Positions 47,122-55,892 of a DNA stretch of 64,000 bases are shown here, piece after piece. The translations under genes and the position numbers were made by a program. The stretch is from Anaerobranca californiensis DSM 14826 (GTDB lineage Bacteria; Bacillota; Proteinivoracia; Proteinivoracales; Proteinivoracaceae), in contig NZ_FRAI01000005.1 of NCBI RefSeq assembly GCF_900142275.1, positions 434,001 to 498,000 of the forward strand. Reading direction: 5' to 3'. Positions within the stretch are counted from its first letter, which is position 1. Each line of letters begins with the position of its first letter. The notes beneath the pieces are model-generated. The model ran no database searches. It was not told the DNA's origin and worked only from the letters and a program-made list of their open reading frames with translations.

Positions 47122-48135
47122 TTAAGATATTTCTTCTAAAAAAGCCTTTACACCTTCCTCCGTTGTCGCCCAAGATGTAACAAGTCTGATTGCTGAAAAA
47201 TCATCATCAATTTTACACCAAGTATAAAAGGCGAACTTCCTTTCTAATCTCTCTATTAAATTATTAGGTAAGATGGGAAAAATCTGATTTGAAACCGGTG
47301 GAGTTAAAAATCTAAAGCCCCTTTTCTCTATACCTTCCTTTAGTTTTTCTGCCATTAAATTGGCATGTTCCGCTAATCTAAAGTACAGATCATCTTTAAA
47401 TAACTCTAAAAACTGAATCCCCAAAAGCCTTCCCTTTGCTAACAATGCTCCCCTTTGTTTAATATAAAACCGGAAGTCTTCCATTAATTCTTGATTATTA
47501 ATGACAATAGCTTCTCCAATTAAAGCTCCGTTTTTTGTACCACCTATGTAAAAAACATCGGTCAATTTCCCTAAATCCTCTAAAGTTAAGTCATTTTCCT
47601 TTGAAAGAAGGGCAGAGCCTAATCTCGCTCCATCTAAGAACAAATAAAGACCGTTATTTTGGCAGTAAGCGTAAATCTCTTCAAGTTCCCTTTTTTTATA
47701 TACAGTACCAACCTCTGTGGTATTAGAGATATATACCATTTTAGGTTTTACCATATGTTCATCTACATGAAATTCCACTATTTCCTTAATTTTATCAACT
47801 GTTAATTTGCCATTTTCACTTTTAATAGTATTAATTTTATGGCCTGTCGCTTCTACAGCCCCTGTTTCATGGATGTTAATATGTCCAGTTTCTGCGGATA
47901 TCACCGATTGGTAGGGTTTTAATGCTGAAGAAATCACAATTAAATTGGCTTGGGTTCCTCCAGAAACAAAGTGGATTTCACCTTTGGATTTAATTTTAGC
48001 TTTAATAGCCTCTTTGGCCAGTTTACTATACTTGTCTTCCCCATAACCTTCTTGCTGTTCTAAATTAGTTTCCATCAATGCCTTTAAAATATTAGGATGG
48101 GCCCCTTCGCTATAATCATTTTTAAAACTATACAT
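47122..48135 (-). CDS. Threonine aldolase / beta-eliminating lyase family enzyme
   Basis: A PLP enzyme that would split threonine or allo-threonine into glycine and acetaldehyde. The 337-residue protein has the PLP lysine in YIGGTKNGALIGEA (Lys201), the cofactor-binding FLDGARLGSAL (Asp168), HINIHETGAVEATGHK and SGGTQANLIVISS. Active-site lysine and aspartate are intact. The exact substrate within the family is open. It stands alone, with AAGGAG well before ATG 48135. Confidence 0.88.
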   Translation of the reverse strand: MYSFKNDYSEGAHPNILKALMETNLEQQEGYGEDKYSKLAKEAIKAKIKSKGEIHFVSGGTQANLIVISSALKPYQSVISAETGHINIHETGAVEATGHKINTIKSENGKLTVDKIKEIVEFHVDEHMVKPKMVYISNTTEVGTVYKKRELEEIYAYCQNNGLYLFLDGARLGSALLSKENDLTLEDLGKLTDVFYIGGTKNGALIGEAIVINNQELMEDFRFYIKQRGALLAKGRLLGIQFLELFKDDLYFRLAEHANLMAEKLKEGIEKRGFRFLTPPVSNQIFPILPNNLIERLERKFAFYTWCKIDDDFSAIRLVTSWATTEEGVKAFLEEIS

Positions 48136-48204
48136 ATAGTACCACAGCTCCTTAATAACTTTTTAATATATTATATCATAAAAAGCTGTAGCCTTACTTT
48201 AATT

Positions 48205-48792
48205 CTATTTAATTACAAACATTTTAGGATCAGTATGGGCATTTACCCCTATCATTCCCCCTTTAGGGGTATTAATTTGATAATGGAGATGGGGCCCTGT
48301 ACTTTTTCCTGTGGAACCATTAAGGCCAATTACTTCTCCCTCAGTTACCCTCTCCCCCACTTTTTTAAACCTTTGCTGGAGATGGGCAAAGAGGTGAATA
48401 TATCCACCTTGATCTTCTATTCCAATTAAATTACCCCAACCATTGTAGTAACCGGAATAAATAATTTTTCCTCCAATGGGGACGGAAATTTCTGCACCTA
48501 ATGGTTTTCCAGCAAAATCTATCCCCCGATGGAAGCTGTTATTACCTGTAAAGGGGTCCCTCCTAATTCCATAGTCAGAACTTATAATCCAACCTTTTCT
48601 TAAATAAAACTCTACTACTCCTTCCCTTCCCCCTGTAACCCCCTTTAATTCCCCTAAAAATATTTGTTGGCCAGGATAAATTAAATTTGGATTTTTTATA
48701 TCTGGATTTAATTCTAGTAACCTTTTGAGGGTCAAGCCATTACCTTTAGCTATTCTGTATAGAGTATCCCCCTTTTTTACAGTATAAATCAT
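48205..48792 (-). CDS. LysM-domain M23 peptidase
   Basis: A 195-residue protein with an N-terminal LysM repeat ([24 protein letters not shown], then [11 protein letters not shown]) and a C-terminal M23 zinc endopeptidase: HRGIDFAG with the H and D ligands, then GPHLHYQIN with the HxH pair. It probably cuts peptidoglycan cross-bridges. There is no signal peptide, as in several spore-compartment proteins, so location is uncertain. The first TTG at 48795 is less likely than ATG at 48792, which follows GGGAGGG. Confidence 0.9.
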   Translation of the reverse strand: MIYTVKKGDTLYRIAKGNGLTLKRLLELNPDIKNPNLIYPGQQIFLGELKGVTGGREGVVEFYLRKGWIISSDYGIRRDPFTGNNSFHRGIDFAGKPLGAEISVPIGGKIIYSGYYNGWGNLIGIEDQGGYIHLFAHLQQRFKKVGERVTEGEVIGLNGSTGKSTGPHLHYQINTPKGGMIGVNAHTDPKMFVIK

Positions 48793-48913
48793 CAAAATCC
48801 CTCCCTATCCTAAAATATTTTTCTTTTATCTCGATCTATATAATGCAGTTTGTAAAAATAATTATCACTTTTCAAGGAGTTTTAGTTTATAAAATTTTGG
48901 TTAGAAAAAATAG

Positions 48914-48935
48914 CCCCCCTTAAAAATAAGGAGGG
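48914..48935 (-). terminator. Terminator of the lipoprotein gene
   Basis: CCCCCCTTA/TAAGGAGGG stem with wobble pairs around AAAA, with minus-strand T-rich sequence after it. Confidence 0.8.
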
Positions 48936-48941
48936 TTTATT

Positions 48942-49694
48942 TTACCTTTGTTTAAAATATAATGGCAGATATTCATAAATCGATTTTATTTCTCCACCTT
49001 TACCTTCTTCCCAACCATATAAAGCGTACCCGAAGGCAAATGGCATTTCTACCTCTTTCCCATCTTCGTCGATATACGATGAAATGGAATTTTCAAAATA
49101 CAACATCCCAAATCCTGGGGCAAATCCTCTCCTTTCAACATATCTTTTATTTGGATATCCCTCTATTCCTTCAATAACCGTTTCGGTATGATAAACCTTT
49201 TTATTCGGGTAATCTGGTATGAGTTCTATTTTGAAGATAGTTGTCGTCACTGTTCTGGAAATAGTTTCACCTTCTAAAACTACTTGATAAGTCCAAGTAT
49301 TCCCTACTTCTAAGGGAAGTTTTAGTACAATCTGATTCGGAATTATTGAGTTTAAACTTTTAGTCTTTCTATTAAAGTAATCATTTACCCGTACCGTTTC
49401 TATTACCTTATCCTCTTCAACGGTGTATTGTACTGTAAATGTCCTTTCACCAAATTCATCTCCTGCACCATCATTCATTTTCCCATCATAAACTATTATC
49501 CCTTGACTACCTTCTTTTTTAACGTCACTTCTAGTGAGGATGTGTCCATATTCTGCCATTCCATCATAATATAAAGTTACTTTTTCTTCACTGTAAAATA
49601 TTTCAAACAAATCTTCACTATATTTTGTTTCATCTCCTCCTTGGCAGCCAACAATTAGAAGGGAAATTAAAATTAAAATTATTATTTTTTTCAC
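48942..49694 (-). CDS. Putative lipoprotein, function unknown
   Basis: A 250-residue secreted protein with a lipoprotein signal MKKIIILILISLLIVGC (Cys17). The mature part is beta-rich, with repeated Tyr/Thr strand segments such as GQVLTRSDV-like turns, VGNTWTYQVVLEGETISRTVTTTIFK and FAPGFGMLYFEN. I do not recognise a named domain. It is 45 bases downstream of the XRE/GGDEF pair on the same strand and could be part of that transcript. Confidence 0.75.
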   Translation of the reverse strand: MKKIIILILISLLIVGCQGGDETKYSEDLFEIFYSEEKVTLYYDGMAEYGHILTRSDVKKEGSQGIIVYDGKMNDGAGDEFGERTFTVQYTVEEDKVIETVRVNDYFNRKTKSLNSIIPNQIVLKLPLEVGNTWTYQVVLEGETISRTVTTTIFKIELIPDYPNKKVYHTETVIEGIEGYPNKRYVERRGFAPGFGMLYFENSISSYIDEDGKEVEMPFAFGYALYGWEEGKGGEIKSIYEYLPLYFKQR

Positions 49695-49739
49695 ATACTA
49701 TTCTTCCCTTTCATTTAATATACTTTTAAATAAAACTAT

Positions 49740-50402
49740 TTATAGGTAGTATTCTACTTTAACACACTTACCAATAACCGTTATTTCCCTTTGATTTATA
49801 TTTATTTTTTCCTTACCATCCAATAAATAAATTTGATTTAATTCCTTAACTAATTTACCCACTACATTTTTATTGTTTAACTTATATAAATAGACCTGAT
49901 TACTTTGAATTTCTTCTTGCTTATAAACCATGATTACATCCTTTTCTTTAATTCTCAAGTCCTCTAAATTTTTACCTTTGTATTGAATAAAGAGTAACTT
50001 ATCCCAGCGAAAACCATCAATTTTCTTGTCAATAACCGGTAAATCCTTATAACCTACTACCTCCCACTTCTCCATATCATAGATAGGAAACTTCTTAATG
50101 ACATTGGCTAAGGCATCTGCCCATTGACCTTGTGGCGTAATAGGTGTGAACTGGTTAACTGTTTCTTGTTTTAGTTTTTTATCTGTTGCCTTCTTTTGTT
50201 CTATATTTTCTTGAATTATTTCTTCTAATTTTACCCCTAATTTTTTTAAAATATTCTCCCCTACCTTTTCATTAACTACCTTTCTCCCTCCTTCCACTTC
50301 AATTATAAAACTTTCTGCTACACCACACATTTTAGCTAATTGTTTTTCTGTTAATTTTTTGTTCAACCTAGCTTCTTTAATTTTTTGTCCCAATGTATTC
50401 AT
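49740..50402 (-). CDS. XRE-type regulator with S24-like C-terminal region
   Basis: A 220-residue protein with an N-terminal HTH (LGQKIKEARLNKKLTEKQLAKMCGVAESFIIEVEGGR), a charged linker to about residue 85, and a C-terminal part GFRWDKLLFIQYKGKNL...VIMVYKQEEIQSNQVYLYKLNNKNVVGKLV that looks like the beta domain of S24/LexA-type repressors. A catalytic Ser-Lys pair cannot be assigned with confidence. The gene lies 17 bases after the GGDEF gene. ATG at 50402 follows AAAGGTG; upstream alternates are in the ribosome site. Confidence 0.75.
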   Translation of the reverse strand: MNTLGQKIKEARLNKKLTEKQLAKMCGVAESFIIEVEGGRKVVNEKVGENILKKLGVKLEEIIQENIEQKKATDKKLKQETVNQFTPITPQGQWADALANVIKKFPIYDMEKWEVVGYKDLPVIDKKIDGFRWDKLLFIQYKGKNLEDLRIKEKDVIMVYKQEEIQSNQVYLYKLNNKNVVGKLVKELNQIYLLDGKEKININQREITVIGKCVKVEYYL

Positions 50403-50419
50403 TTCCATCACCTTTCTAA

Positions 50420-52093
50420 TTACATTTTAATAATTTCCTTAGATCCAGTTATTCTTCCTTTACCTTGTGATTTACTGTGGTATAAAGCTAAATCCGCTTT
50501 TCTAAATACCTCTTTATAATTTTCTAACCCTTCCCTGACATGAAATCCTATTGATACCCCTAAATTAACCTTATGATTAGAAGGAAGAATTTCTAATGAT
50601 TCAAAATCTCCTTTGATTTTTTCCGCTATTTTAAAGACTTTATTATCAAATTCTTCTTCCTTTTTATTAACTAAAATAATGGCAAATTCGTCGCCACCGT
50701 AACGACCTACATAATCTTCTGGCTCAACATTGTTTTGGCAACATTTAGCTAAACTTTTTATTACCTCATCGCCCAATTGGTGTCCAAATGTGTCATTAAT
50801 ATCTTTAAAGTTATCACAATCTAGCATTATTACACCGTAAGTTTCCTCTAAATTCTGGGCTACTGAAATTATATATTGATGATTATAAACCCCTGTCATA
50901 GAGTCAGTAATAGCTTTTTCATAGAGAATTTTAGTTTTTTCCTCTTCAATAGCCATGTGGGTCTGTAATTTTAAATATTGGATAACTACCAAGATTATCA
51001 TGGCAAAGGATAACAAAATTACACCAAAGGCAGTATAACTTACAGAAGAAAACCTTTTTAAAAGTCCATTGACTATATCTATCCCCCCTGTTATTAGCAA
51101 AGTAGTCGTTGAAAATAACAGGATTTGTGATTCTTCCCAAAATTTATAATTTTTCCAGGAATACCACAGCCAATTGAGAATATTTATTATGATTAATAAA
51201 TTTAAATAGTTATAACCTACTTTAAAAGAATAATTATTATCTGTTAATAAAATTAAAAGGATTATTCCAACTAAGGCAGCGGTACCTAGATATAGTGTTA
51301 TCTTCTCTTTATATAATTTGTATACCGCCTGGGCTATAAAATAACATGCCAGATACATGAAAAACAATGTTATTTTTTTAAAGGTTAAAACAGAAAAGGG
51401 AATAAAAGGAATGACAAAATAATCTAAAAAGTTGATACTCATTGCCATGGCAGCTAAAGAAAAATAGAGGAATTCTTGCTGAATCTTACCAGATATAAAA
51501 TATAAAGTAATGATCATGGCAAAAGCAAACCATAGGGCACCGAAAACGACATAATAGATATTTTCAAATAGAAAACGGAAATAGGTAGCTAACTTTAGAG
51601 CTGTTTGTCCTTTTGTGATTATAATGGGAAAATCAGATTTACCCATTTCATATAAACCCATTACTTCTATCTTTAAAACATTTTGTTCAGTAATTAAGTC
51701 AGCATCAATTGAGAATAAGTGGGTATAATTCCAAATATTACTCCTGCCATGTTCTAGATCTCCAACTACCCCTAACAAATTGTCATTAAAATAAACTCGG
51801 TACCACTGACCTGAAAGTCGGTGAATTAACAAATGATAATTATCGCCAGATATTCCTTTAAAATTTTCTCCGGGAATTTTTTGGGTAAAGGTAAAAATCC
51901 CCGATTTTTTAGGAGGTATCAAGCGATATTCTAAATTATCCTTTATCCCATCTAAATAGAATTGATCAAGGAGCAAAATTTCATCTCCATATTTTTTTAA
52001 TAAATTCCTGTTTTGGAAATCTAACCAAAAGGCAAATAAAAGGAAAAAAGAACAAATAAATAAGACAACTATTTTTAATTTATTTCCCTTCAT
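50420..52093 (-). CDS. 7TM-anchored diguanylate cyclase
   Basis: Makes cyclic di-GMP. The 557-residue protein has one N-terminal membrane segment, an extracytoplasmic beta-rich region (to about residue 175) like the 7TMR-DISM sensory fold, seven membrane segments (about 180-370) and a C-terminal GGDEF domain with GRYGGDEFA near residue 467, DCDNFKDIND and RKADLALYHSKSQGKGR. The RxxD inhibitory site is missing: the aligned positions read EPED. ATG at 52093 is used rather than TTG at 52105. It is followed by a XRE gene. Confidence 0.9.
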   Translation of the reverse strand: MKGNKLKIVVLFICSFFLLFAFWLDFQNRNLLKKYGDEILLLDQFYLDGIKDNLEYRLIPPKKSGIFTFTQKIPGENFKGISGDNYHLLIHRLSGQWYRVYFNDNLLGVVGDLEHGRSNIWNYTHLFSIDADLITEQNVLKIEVMGLYEMGKSDFPIIITKGQTALKLATYFRFLFENIYYVVFGALWFAFAMIITLYFISGKIQQEFLYFSLAAMAMSINFLDYFVIPFIPFSVLTFKKITLFFMYLACYFIAQAVYKLYKEKITLYLGTAALVGIILLILLTDNNYSFKVGYNYLNLLIIINILNWLWYSWKNYKFWEESQILLFSTTTLLITGGIDIVNGLLKRFSSVSYTAFGVILLSFAMIILVVIQYLKLQTHMAIEEEKTKILYEKAITDSMTGVYNHQYIISVAQNLEETYGVIMLDCDNFKDINDTFGHQLGDEVIKSLAKCCQNNVEPEDYVGRYGGDEFAIILVNKKEEEFDNKVFKIAEKIKGDFESLEILPSNHKVNLGVSIGFHVREGLENYKEVFRKADLALYHSKSQGKGRITGSKEIIKM

Positions 52094-52168
52094 CGGCAAC
52101 ACCAACTTAAATAAATTTAAACTATTAATTCTACTTTAGGTACAAAAAATCCTTTAATAATAAAAAAA

Positions 52169-52192
52169 TCCCTTATAATTAGTTATAAGGGA
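52169..52192 (-). terminator. Terminator of the VOC gene
   Basis: Perfect TCCCTTATAA/TTATAAGGGA stem around TTAG, with a minus-strand T run. Confidence 0.85.
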
Positions 52193-52208
52193 ATAAAGTA
52201 TCATTTAG

Positions 52209-52562
52209 TTATAAAAATTTTTGGATTTCAACATTATATCCATTAGGATCTTTTACAAAAAAATGATAGATGTTAAATTTAGGATTAATTTTAGGTTTTT
52301 CTTCAACTATGACATTTTTCTCTAATAATTCTTTATAACTTTTATCGACATCGTCTACTAATAAAGTTATTATAGGGCTTTTCCCATTAATACTTATATC
52401 CATGTGCTGACAAAAACCAATTTTCCCCCCACCTGGTACATCATATATTTTACAAACTCCTTGATCTTTATATAAAGGTAATTGTAAAATTTCATGATAA
52501 AAATAATGGGTCTTTTCTAAATTATTTGTACCTAAAAATACAATTAAACCTTGGTAATTCAT
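52209..52562 (-). CDS. VOC (glyoxalase/bleomycin-resistance fold) protein
   Basis: A 117-residue protein with the paired beta-alpha-beta-beta-beta fold. Clues are LEKTHYFYHEILQLPL near residue 16, GGKIGFCQH, and the family-typical ending FFVKDPNGYNVEIQKFL. Such proteins bind a metal and a small substrate; the function cannot be assigned. It is a single gene with its own terminator. Confidence 0.85.
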   Translation of the reverse strand: MNYQGLIVFLGTNNLEKTHYFYHEILQLPLYKDQGVCKIYDVPGGGKIGFCQHMDISINGKSPIITLLVDDVDKSYKELLEKNVIVEEKPKINPKFNIYHFFVKDPNGYNVEIQKFL

Positions 52563-52606
52563 AATTTTATCACCCTAATAATATTTTTATTTACTAAAGT
52601 AGAATG

Positions 52607-53020
52607 TTAATCCTTTGCGACTTCGATCTTCCTCAAATAAAACAGGATCCCTACATAAGCCAACAATGTTAATATTAAACCTATTCCTAAAGTCCCTTCA
52701 AAAAAGATTATTAAAGAAAACATTAAAGAATGTGCTGTGCCATATAAAGCTAAAATCTTTCTAATTCTAGGATTAAAGTCAATAAAAAGAAATAGTCCAA
52801 TAGCGATAGCTAAAATAGATAGTAGCCAGTTTGGAATTGATAGTCCTATTATGTTGAAAAAAGAATTCCAAGCATTAAGTGTAATCTCAGTATTATAACC
52901 TTCAAAAATTCCTCCAAAGGGAAAGTCAATATTTGTTGTAACTCTACCCCAAGGCATAAAACTAGCAATAAAAATAACGGCACATAAAATAAAAATGGTA
53001 ATTCTATTACTGTCCCTCAA
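52607..53020 (-). CDS. Small membrane protein, function unknown
   Basis: About 137 residues with four hydrophobic segments: near residues 6-23, 54-78, 88-105 and 106-130. A hydrophilic outside loop holds the sequence NIDFPFGGIFEGYNTEITLN. No family recognised. Starts are TTG or GTG: TTG at 53020 lies just after GGGGGTGG and is preferred to 53035. It is read with no clear promoter, downstream of the HDOD half-gene. Confidence 0.6.
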   Translation of the reverse strand: MRDSNRITIFILCAVIFIASFMPWGRVTTNIDFPFGGIFEGYNTEITLNAWNSFFNIIGLSIPNWLLSILAIAIGLFLFIDFNPRIRKILALYGTAHSLMFSLIIFFEGTLGIGLILTLLAYVGILFYLRKIEVAKD

Positions 53021-53102
53021 ATGATCCACCCCCAAAGATTTTTAAAAAAATTCACTCATTTATATTATTATTCTATAACTTTATTAAATATCCTTCTAAT
53101 TT

Positions 53103-53690
53103 TTAAATATCTTCTAATATTTTAGACCATTCAATGGCTTTTAAATAACTTTTTACTACTTTCCCTTTACCTATTTCCTTTAAGAGGGGGGAGTTTTCTA
53201 TTTTCCCAAAGTTTAAGTTTTCATAATCTAATACAAAATCTAAGTGCTCCCTTAGTTTATTGTGACTACCAACTAAAGCTTTTTTCACTTCAGGATCTAA
53301 AGATAAATCCTCCAATATCTCTTCCATAGGTTTATTTAACAGTACATCTATGGCAGAAAACATACCCGTTAAAAAATAGTTTATTGGATCAAATAACCTT
53401 TGTTCTTTTGCTAATAGTTCCATCATTTTACCACGAATCAAAGAATTTTTGATTAGTTCATTATTTTCCTTGGTCTTTACTCCTATCAACAACATCAAAA
53501 ACATCCATTTTTTTATTTCTACTATCCCTAATCTTACTAATCCCTGTTTTACAGATTTAAGTTCTTGTCTTGCTGCAAAAAAGGCTGAATTAGCTAATTT
53601 TAAAAATCTATAAGTTAATCCTATATCACTTTGGATTATTTCTTCTAGTTTATCAAAATCTGGTTCCACCTTACTCAATTCTTCCATCAT
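53103..53690 (-). CDS. HDOD half of a split EAL-HDOD protein
   Basis: The 195-residue frame opens MMEELSKVEPDFDKLEEIIQSDIGLTYRFLKLANSAFFA, the standard start of an HDOD domain, with KSVKQGLVRLGIVEIKKW and MLLIGVKTKENNEL after it. HDOD domains bind or signal without known enzymatic activity. Normally it continues from an EAL domain in one polypeptide of about 405 residues. Here it is out of frame with the EAL half by one base, at a T8 run. Separate translation from an internal ATG is possible but no strong ribosome site is seen. Confidence 0.75.
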   Translation of the reverse strand: MMEELSKVEPDFDKLEEIIQSDIGLTYRFLKLANSAFFAARQELKSVKQGLVRLGIVEIKKWMFLMLLIGVKTKENNELIKNSLIRGKMMELLAKEQRLFDPINYFLTGMFSAIDVLLNKPMEEILEDLSLDPEVKKALVGSHNKLREHLDFVLDYENLNFGKIENSPLLKEIGKGKVVKSYLKAIEWSKILEDI

Positions 53691-54309
53691 TTGTAGCAGT
53701 TTCGAATTTAAAAAAAACTAATTCATTACTTTTAAGGATTGTCGGTCTACTAAAAAAGTACCCTTGAAACAAATGATAGCCTAGCTGGTATGCTTTAACA
53801 AAATCCTCCCTCGTCTCTATTTTTTCTGCCAAAAACAGGATTTTACCACCATATTTTTGAATCCCTTGTTTTTGGGTAGTATAATCTACTTTGTTAAAAT
53901 CAACTTTTAATATGTCAATAAAGCTTAGTAATTGTTGTAAATCTTTCTCAAAAATAAAATCGTCTATAGCCAGAATATACCCTTCTTTTTTTAGTTTACT
54001 ACATATTTTCACTAGTTCTTCCGTTAATTCGACATTCTCTAAAATTTCTACGACAATAGTATTTTTAGGAAGTAATAATGGAATTTCCTTTTCCAACATT
54101 GTTTGAGAAAAATTTATAAAACCTTTTCTTCCACCTGTTATTTGCTGAAAATCCATTGTAAAAAAAACATTGTTTATCAGTTCTGCTGTTGCTTGGTTTT
54201 CATCTATTCCTTCATAATAATTATTCATACTTTTTCTATAAAGTAATTCATAACCATATACATTTAGTTTTCTATCAAAAATAGGTTGTCTACCCACAAA
54301 AATTTCCAT
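53671..54309 (-). CDS. EAL half of a split EAL-HDOD protein (YuxH-like)
   Basis: The 212-residue frame has a degenerate EAL domain: FVGRQPIFDRKLNVYGYELLYR (ELL instead of EAL), GFINFSQTML, VVEILENVELTEE, ILAIDDFIF and LAEKIETREDF with a GYHLFQGYFFSRP finish. The changed EAL signature suggests a binding rather than degrading role for cyclic di-GMP. It ends in 15 non-homologous residues because of a one-base shift at the A8/T8 run 53710-53717; removing one base gives ELVFLNSKLLQMMEELSK and joins the HDOD half. Confidence 0.78.
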   Translation of the reverse strand: MEIFVGRQPIFDRKLNVYGYELLYRKSMNNYYEGIDENQATAELINNVFFTMDFQQITGGRKGFINFSQTMLEKEIPLLLPKNTIVVEILENVELTEELVKICSKLKKEGYILAIDDFIFEKDLQQLLSFIDILKVDFNKVDYTTQKQGIQKYGGKILFLAEKIETREDFVKAYQLGYHLFQGYFFSRPTILKSNELVFFKFETATNDGRIE

Positions 54310-54402
54310 ATCTACCCCCGTTTCATTCCCTTTTTATTATTTATTCGACATTTTCTTAATTTTTCCTTTTATAACTATTGTATTGTTTAATTTGAAAAAA
54401 AT

Positions 54403-54423
54403 AAACCTCTTATTATGAGGTTT
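54403..54423 (-). terminator. Terminator of the DUF441 gene
   Basis: AAACCTC/GAGGTTT stem around TTATTAT with a T run on the minus strand. Confidence 0.75.
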
Positions 54424-54444
54424 AGTAAAAACATAAATATCCAC

Positions 54445-54933
54445 TTAAAATAATCCTAGTTTTGCCAATAAACTTAATAACATAAAACCTATTCCAGAAC
54501 CTATTAAAGGACCTACAGGGGTTCCTTTTAAAAAAGCAACAGCTACAAAAGTTCCTACAATAACCCCTAATGTAAGATTGGTATTGACAGGACCGACTTC
54601 TATCCCTTTAGCTCCGAAAAGGGCTACTGAAATCCCTGCAAAAAAACCAATTATTCCATCAGGCTTTAAAAACACCTCTTTTATATCTTGTAAGGTATAA
54701 CGGCCAAGTACTATTGGAGCTAAAAAACCCATTGTTATTAAGATTATTCCCCAACTAATACCATTTTTAGCAATGAACTCAATTGGCTTGTCAGCTTTTA
54801 TTAGTTTAAGTAATAAAATTATTGCAGTGGAAATAGCCATAGCTCGATTTTTGGTTATTACAGATAAAATCAGAACTACGCTTAATAAAATTTCAATCCA
54901 GTGCTTGTCAAACAAATTCTTCCCTTCTTTCAT
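54445..54933 (-). CDS. DUF441 family membrane protein
   Basis: A 162-residue protein with four or five hydrophobic segments. ILLSVVLILSVITKNRAMAISTAIILLLKLIK, then GISWGIILITMGFLAPIVLGR and LTLGVIVGTFVAVAFLKGTPVGPLIGSGI, ending LAKLGLF, is the DUF441 (YeaL) pattern, function unknown. ATG at 54933 has no clear ribosome site; TTG at 54918, after AAGAAGGG, may be the true start. It follows the ECF S-component gene by 17 bases. Confidence 0.85.
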   Translation of the reverse strand: MKEGKNLFDKHWIEILLSVVLILSVITKNRAMAISTAIILLLKLIKADKPIEFIAKNGISWGIILITMGFLAPIVLGRYTLQDIKEVFLKPDGIIGFFAGISVALFGAKGIEVGPVNTNLTLGVIVGTFVAVAFLKGTPVGPLIGSGIGFMLLSLLAKLGLF

Positions 54934-54950
54934 TTTAATTAGATCTAAAA

Positions 54951-55442
54951 TTATCTATTAGCTATCCTTTTAATACTAGGGGCTAAAACTAGTGTTAAAC
55001 CTAAAGCTACAATTCCTTGAACTATGTTTAATGGAGCGTCGGCGATAGCTGCGGGAAAATCATAAAGAATAACAGCTGCAATAAAATATCCTACATTTAA
55101 TATTAGCACTGCTACCAATAACAATAATATTACTTTAAAATTTTTAAATCCCCATTCTAAAAATTTCAATGAAGCTAAACCAACAATGTATCCTTCTAAC
55201 CCTTTAATTACAAATGTAAAAGGGGCCCATTGTGCATAACCTAAAATTATATCTGCTAATGCAGAACCTACTGCTCCAGCTATCATACCTGCAAAGGGCC
55301 CAAAAACCAAAGCAGAAGAAAAAATTATTGCATCCCCTAAATTAATGTAACCAAAAGCTATGGGGAAACTGACATATGCTGTTACAAAAGCTACTAATGC
55401 TACTAAAAATGAATAAATTACTAATTTTTTTTCTTTACCCAT
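54951..55442 (-). CDS. ECF transporter substrate-binding (S) component
   Basis: A 163-residue membrane protein with about six segments. FPIAFGYINLGDAIIFSSALVFGPFAGMIAGAVGSALADIILGYAQWAPFTFVIKGLEGYIVG is the typical S-component core, with the N-terminal helical motif and the KGLEG turn near the T-component contact. These bind vitamins or precursors; the ligand is unknown because no riboswitch or biosynthetic gene is adjacent, and no ECF ATPase or T protein is here. ATG at 55442 after GGGAGG is preferred to an earlier start. Confidence 0.85.
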   Translation of the reverse strand: MGKEKKLVIYSFLVALVAFVTAYVSFPIAFGYINLGDAIIFSSALVFGPFAGMIAGAVGSALADIILGYAQWAPFTFVIKGLEGYIVGLASLKFLEWGFKNFKVILLLLVAVLILNVGYFIAAVILYDFPAAIADAPLNIVQGIVALGLTLVLAPSIKRIANR

Positions 55443-55525
55443 AAAAATACCTCCCAAGAAATTGATTAATTATCTTTTAAATATAGGTTAATACATTTTA
55501 TCTATTATTAAAACCAATAAAAAAG

Positions 55526-55559
55526 AAAAAGTTAACTGTACCGATACAATTAACTTTTC
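55526..55559 (-). terminator. Terminator of the XRE gene
   Basis: Long A-T-rich stem (55526-55540 and 55545-55559, one wobble/mismatch) around CCGA with minus-strand T-rich sequence after it; overlaps the end of the XRE gene. Confidence 0.8.
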
Positions 55560-55882
55560 TTTTTTCTATTTTCTTTTAAAAAATCTATGTAATTTTGGAC
55601 CATTTCTTTTTCTTTATCTGTTAATTGCTGATACTTTATTACTAAGTTAATTTCATCTTCTTTCAAAGATTTTACGTCAAGGTTTTTTCTGACATTTGTT
55701 TTACCTATCAGATAATCGGTAGAAACACCAAAGTAATCTGAAAGTTTTTCTAAAACTTCTAAACTGGGCTCCCGTTTTCCCATTTCATATTTACTAATAG
55801 ACGCCTGGGTGATATTTAAATCCATTGCTAGTTTTAGTTGATTTATTTTTTTCTCTTTCCTTAATTCCCTTAACCGTTTCAA
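55550..55882 (-). CDS. XRE family transcriptional regulator
   Basis: A 110-residue regulator. The HTH is LRELRKEKKINQLKLAMDLNITQASISKYEMGKREPSLEVLEKLSDYFGVSTDYLIGK, a complete SinR/phage-repressor-like helix-turn-helix. A short C-terminal helical region (DKEKEMVQNYIDFLKENRKKK) may allow dimer formation. TTG at 55882, eight bases after AAGGGGTG, is preferred to GTG at 55891. It is divergent from the gene at 55993; a 28-bp palindrome lies between and is its probable operator. Confidence 0.9.
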   Translation of the reverse strand: MKRLRELRKEKKINQLKLAMDLNITQASISKYEMGKREPSLEVLEKLSDYFGVSTDYLIGKTNVRKNLDVKSLKEDEINLVIKYQQLTDKEKEMVQNYIDFLKENRKKKS

Positions 55883-55892
55883 AAAAATCACC

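Noticed and set aside
46937-47173. 78-residue minus-strand frame
   Set aside because: Overlaps the end of the threonine aldolase-like gene in another frame and runs through its terminator; no start signal.
55443-55525. Space before the ECF S-component gene considered for a riboswitch
   Set aside because: Only about 80 AT-rich bases with no recognisable riboswitch core.
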